DNA from: Mesorhizobium sp. B1-1-8
GTDB taxonomy: Bacteria > Pseudomonadota > Alphaproteobacteria > Rhizobiales > Rhizobiaceae
Direction of reading: 5' to 3'
DNA length: 64,000 nucleotides
Assembly (NCBI RefSeq): GCF_006442795.2
Contig: NZ_CP083956.1
Coordinates: 1,589,501 to 1,653,500, forward strand
A program made the translations under genes and the position numbers. Below, piece after piece: positions 61,006 to 64,000 of this stretch (positions within the stretch are counted from its first letter, which is position 1; every line of letters starts with the position of its first letter). The notes below the pieces were generated by a model. The model was not told where the DNA came from, made no database searches, and saw only the letters and a program-made list of their open reading frames with translations.

Positions 61006-62302
61006 CAGGGCTGTCCGGGGAAAGTGTTTGGTGAATCGAAATGCCGCAGGCGCATGCCCCGTAAGACGGGGATTTTCCGTCTACCTTCTGGTTGTCGAGA
61101 CTCAGAAAGGGGACGGGGCATGCGCTTTACGCCTAGCATTCTTGGCAAGCTGGTTGAACCGATCAATCGCCGCCGCTTCCAGACGATTGTGGATAGCCAT
61201 GGCGGGGACGCCTACGACAAGTCGTTCAGAAGTTGGGACCATCTCATGGTGCTGATCTATGCCCAGCTCAGCGGTAGTGCGAGCCTTCGCAGCCTGGAAG
61301 CCGGCTGGAACGCCAACGGCCAGCATCATTACCATCTGGGCAGTGACGTGTTGCGGCGCTCGACCTTGTCGGATGCCGGCCGCAGGCGCCCCGTCGCCGT
61401 CTTTGCCGAGATCTTCGGCCTGCTCGCCAACCAACTCGACCGGCAGACACGCCGTGAGGGCACCGCTATGCTGCGGCTGATCGATTCCACACCGATCCCG
61501 CTCGGCAAGTTGTGCGGCTGGGCCAAGTCGAACGGTCGCATCCGCGGCATGAAGATGCACGTCGTCTATGATCCCAACGCCGATTGCCCGCGCATCCTCG
61601 ACATCACCGATGCCAACGTCAACGATGCCCAGGTCGGCCGCACGATCGCCATCGAGAAGGGCGCGACCTATGTGTTCGACAAGGGTTATTGCCATTACGG
61701 CTGGTGGACGCAGATCGCCGCAGCCCAAGCTTTCTTCGTCACCCGACCCAAATCCAACATGGGGCTCGAGGTGCTCTCCGAACGTCCCGTCAAGGTCGCG
61801 CGGGGCGACGGCTTCACCGTTCTCGACGACGCTGAGGTGAGCCTTGCCGGCAAAACCCACTGCAAGCTGCCGATCAAATTGCGCCGCCTGATCGTCAAGC
61901 GCCAGGACGGCGACACCATCACGCTGCTGACCAACGATCTCAAGCGCCCGGCCGTTGAGATTGCCGCGCTCTATAAGGGCCGCTGGCAGATCGAACTCTT
62001 GTTCCGTTGGATCAAACAGCATCTCAAGATACGCAGGTTCCTCGGCAACAACGACAACGCCATCCGCCTGCAGCTCTTCGCCGCCATGATCGCCTATGCG
62101 CTGCTGCGCATCGCCGCCCGGACCTACCGCATCGCCATGCCCATCCTGCGCTTCACCGATCTGGTTAGCCAATGCCTGCTCGAGCGCCGAAGAATCGAGG
62201 CCATCAACAAGCCGCCTCCGATCAATTCGAGCCGCCGAAGGGATCGAACATCCCCAAACCAGTTGGGCTTCGATTATGAATAACTTTCCCCGGACAGCCC
62301 TG
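61006..62302 (+). mobile_element. Complete IS4-type insertion sequence, 1297 bp
   Basis: Bounded by perfect 20-bp inverted repeats beginning CAGGGCTGTCCGGGGAAAGT and flanked by a perfect 9-bp target duplication CCCATAACG (60997-61005 and 62303-62311). Encodes one intact DDE transposase. The transposase stop codon reaches the right inverted repeat. Intact ends and duplication imply a recent insertion. Confidence 0.95.
61120..62283 (+). CDS. IS4-family transposase with DUF4372 N-terminus
   Basis: 387 residues, ATG after AAAGGGGACGGGG. N-terminal DUF4372-like DNA-binding part (MRFTPSILGKLVEPINRRRF, SFRSWDHLMVLIYAQLSGSA), then the DDE catalytic core: LIDSTPIPLG (first Asp), VFDKGYCHYGWW (second Asp) and YKGRWQIELLFRWIKQHLKI (Glu in the YREK-like motif). 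No frameshift. The open frame runs 83 codons upstream of this start, outside the element. Confidence 0.93.
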   Translation: MRFTPSILGKLVEPINRRRFQTIVDSHGGDAYDKSFRSWDHLMVLIYAQLSGSASLRSLEAGWNANGQHHYHLGSDVLRRSTLSDAGRRRPVAVFAEIFGLLANQLDRQTRREGTAMLRLIDSTPIPLGKLCGWAKSNGRIRGMKMHVVYDPNADCPRILDITDANVNDAQVGRTIAIEKGATYVFDKGYCHYGWWTQIAAAQAFFVTRPKSNMGLEVLSERPVKVARGDGFTVLDDAEVSLAGKTHCKLPIKLRRLIVKRQDGDTITLLTNDLKRPAVEIAALYKGRWQIELLFRWIKQHLKIRRFLGNNDNAIRLQLFAAMIAYALLRIAARTYRIAMPILRFTDLVSQCLLERRRIEAINKPPPINSSRRRDRTSPNQLGFDYE

Positions 62303-62328
62303 CCCATAACGGGAGAAGGACAGGATGC

Positions 62329-62943
62329 TTACTTCGCCTTGGAGAGCGCCAGCCACAGCCCGCCGCCGATCAGGAAGCTGCCGCTGATCCTCGACATCAG
62401 CTTGACGCGGCTGGCCGACAGCAGGCGCCCGGCGCGACCGGCGGCGAGCGCATAGGTCGAATCCGACATCGCGGCAAAGATCATGGCGGTCAGGCCCATG
62501 ACGACGATCTGCAGCGTGTAGTTACCGGCAGGAGCGATGAACTGCGGGAAGAAGGCGCCGAAGAAGACCAGCGTCTTCGGATTGCTGATCGCCACCAGAA
62601 AACCCTGCAGGAAAAAGCCGCCGCGCGGTTTCCTTGCCGTTCCGTCGGCGTTCAGCACGCCCTTGGCGCGAAACATCTGCACGCCCATCCACATCAGGTA
62701 GGCGGCGCCGATCAGCCTGACCCATTCGAACCAGTGGCCCATGCCGGCGATCAGCGTGTTGAGGCCAATACCGACGATGGCGATCATGATGGCGAGGCCT
62801 GCCTGGGTGCCGGCGACATTGGCAAGCCCTGCGCGCGCGCCGTGGCGCATGCTGTTGGCGATGATCAGCGTGACCGTCGGCCCTGGCACCAGGATGATGA
62901 CGATGCAGGCGAGAACATAGGTGGCGTAAAGTTCCAGCGACAT
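62329..62943 (-). CDS. LysE-family amino-acid exporter
   Basis: 204 residues with six membrane helices. Family motifs: IILVPGPTVTLIIANSMRHG at the N-terminus, LANVAGTQAGLAI, GAAYLMWMGVQMFRAKG and FLQGFLVAISNPKTLVFFGA. RhtB/LysE proteins export amino acids or homoserine lactones by proton exchange; the substrate is unknown. Stop codon lies 17 bases after the target duplication of the insertion sequence. Confidence 0.93.
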   Translation of the reverse strand: MSLELYATYVLACIVIILVPGPTVTLIIANSMRHGARAGLANVAGTQAGLAIMIAIVGIGLNTLIAGMGHWFEWVRLIGAAYLMWMGVQMFRAKGVLNADGTARKPRGGFFLQGFLVAISNPKTLVFFGAFFPQFIAPAGNYTLQIVVMGLTAMIFAAMSDSTYALAAGRAGRLLSASRVKLMSRISGSFLIGGGLWLALSKAK

Positions 62944-63041
62944 GGGATTTCCTCAACAGGGCGCAGGGATGCGGCTGAGGAAATCAATGCACAGCGCCGT
63001 TGCCGGCGCAAGCCGTCCGGACGTGGCAAGGGCTCTCCAGT

Positions 63042-64000
63042 TCAGCTCGCCCCGGCCCGCCATGGCAGCGTCGCTTCATAGGCAGCGCCGGCTCTCAGCA
63101 CGGCGAGGTCGCCGCGCGGCCGCCCGATCAGCTGCATGCCCATCGGCCTGCCTCTTTCGTCGAAGCCGGCCGGCACGTTGAGCGCCGGACAGCCGCCCAA
63201 AGTGGCGAAGGCGGAGACCTGCATCCAGCGGTGATAGCTGTCCATGGTGCGGCCGGCGACCTCGCGCGGCCAGTGGGTGGCGACCTCGAAGGGAAAGACC
63301 TGGGCGGTCGGCAGGGCGATGAGGTCGAAGCGCTCGAACAGAGACAGCAGCGTCCGATGCCAGGAGGTGCGCCTGACGGTGGCGGCGTGGACCTGCGGCG
63401 CGGTGAGGCGCATCGCCTGCTCTACTTCCCATATAGCTTCCGGTTTCAGCAGCTTCCGCTTCGCCGGATCGTCATAGTGCGCTTTCAGCGCGCAGCCACT
63501 GCTTGCCTGGCGCAGCGTAACGAAGGCCTGCCACAAGGCCTCGAAATCGCCATCCGGCACCAGCGCTTCGCTTCCGTAGGATGCGTCGGCGAAGCGGGCG
63601 AGGGCGGCCTCGCAGAGATCGAGGATGCCGGGCTCCATCGGCAACTGGCCTTCGAGATTGCCGAGCCAGGCAATGCGACCGCCGGACGCCTTCGTCTCCA
63701 GGCCTTCGAGAAACGAACCCTGCCTGTCATGCGACAGCGGTGCCCGAGGATGATAGCCGGCCTGCTCCTCGAGGAGGAGCGCAACATCGCGCACGCTGCG
63801 GCCCATCGGCCCTTCGACGCCCATCTGCGCCTGGAAGACCTCGATGTCGGGCCCGGCCGGCACCAGCCCTTGCGACGGTCGGAAACCATAAACGTTGTTA
63901 TAGGCGGCCGGATTGCGCAGCGAGCCGCCGAAATCGCTGCCGTCGGCGACAGGCACCATGTCGAGCGCCAGCGCCACCGCGGCGCCGCCACTCGAGCCGC
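63042..64000 (-). CDS. Amidase (amidase signature family), 5' end cut off
   Basis: About 319 residues visible; the N-terminal third is outside the window. At the right edge the frame reads GSSGGAAVALALDMVPVADG, the start of the amidase signature; the catalytic serine nucleophile follows in SDFGGSLRNPAAYNNVYGFR (GSDxGGS pattern), while the Lys of the Ser-cisSer-Lys triad is upstream. Later RTSWHRTLLSLFERFDLIAL and LNVPAGFDERGRPMGMQLIG match the family. Hydrolyses an amide; substrate unknown. Confidence 0.92.
   Translation of the reverse strand, partial: GSSGGAAVALALDMVPVADGSDFGGSLRNPAAYNNVYGFRPSQGLVPAGPDIEVFQAQMGVEGPMGRSVRDVALLLEEQAGYHPRAPLSHDRQGSFLEGLETKASGGRIAWLGNLEGQLPMEPGILDLCEAALARFADASYGSEALVPDGDFEALWQAFVTLRQASSGCALKAHYDDPAKRKLLKPEAIWEVEQAMRLTAPQVHAATVRRTSWHRTLLSLFERFDLIALPTAQVFPFEVATHWPREVAGRTMDSYHRWMQVSAFATLGGCPALNVPAGFDERGRPMGMQLIGRPRGDLAVLRAGAAYEATLPWRAGAS

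Noticed and set aside
60871..61119. N-terminal extension of the transposase outside the IS
   Set aside because: It would begin in flanking repeat DNA beyond the left inverted repeat; the internal ATG at 61120 has a ribosome-binding site.
1..64000. tRNA or rRNA genes
   Set aside because: No TTCGAnTC-type T-loop with matching acceptor stem and no rRNA-like sequence was noticed on either strand.

Overview
The window is a GC-rich alphaproteobacterial chromosome segment, most likely a Mesorhizobium or a close Rhizobiales relative. The basis is the gene order (lptC-lptA-lptB-rpoN-hpf-ptsN; cysG-DUF2849-cysI-cysH-DUF934; polA beside a three-hairpin small RNA), an OlsB ornithine-lipid acyltransferase, rhizobial palindromic repeats (two GCATGATC...GATCATGC elements) and codon usage. 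About 60 genes are dense and ordinary; one accessory patch at about 24.4-28.1 kb stands out.

Layout. 1-3.8 kb: a sugar-binding protein (cut by the left edge), an altronate-dehydratase (UxaA) type enzyme and a divergent GntR regulator with two winged-helix segments, with candidate shared operators. 3.9-7.1 kb: a copper-handling cluster (DUF2946-like, PCuAC, YcnI, CopC-CopD fusion). 7.3-8.7 kb: gnd. 9.0-17.8 kb: a LacI-controlled sugar uptake and catabolism locus (binding protein, two permeases, ATPase, isomerase/epimerase, Gfo/Idh dehydrogenase, aldo-keto reductase) with two identical inverted 14-bp operators between lacI and the operon. 17.9-24.4 kb: Zur-like regulator, polA, an sRNA candidate, an M20 peptidase, short RNase D and two tiny proteins.

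24.4-28.1 kb is gene-poor. It holds a frameshifted acyltransferase-3 fragment, two paralogous 32-33 residue peptide genes with RiPP/lasso-type leaders (shared YEKPxL motif, RBS and TTGACA box) and no modifying enzyme in the window, an orphan flotillin-like gene, and a frameshifted fragment of an isopenicillin-N-synthase-type oxygenase. This is the best candidate for something undescribed.

28.1-33.6 kb: PBP1a-type penicillin-binding protein, SDR, a divergent quinone-reductase/AraC pair, host-attachment protein. 33.9-38.8 kb: assimilatory sulfate reduction and siroheme operon preceded by a perfect palindrome. 39.0-51.6 kb: DJ-1/PfpI, grpE, TRIC channel, olsB, hybrid histidine kinase, AcuI-type oxidoreductase, lspA, two RNA methyltransferases, DUF1772/WYL pair, VOC and ornithine-cyclodeaminase-like genes; three inverted arrays of 7-8 bp repeats touch gene ends here. 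51.6-60.9 kb: LapA-like, ihfB, sppA, lptCAB, rpoN, hpf, ptsN, DUF1150, a small heat-shock gene with an RpoH-type promoter and ROSE-like thermometer, nucleoside hydrolase. 61.0-62.3 kb: a complete IS4-type insertion sequence with 9-bp target duplication inside the apex of a palindrome. 62.3-64 kb: LysE exporter and an amidase cut by the right edge.

All calls come from reading the sequence and remembered family features; no database search was run.
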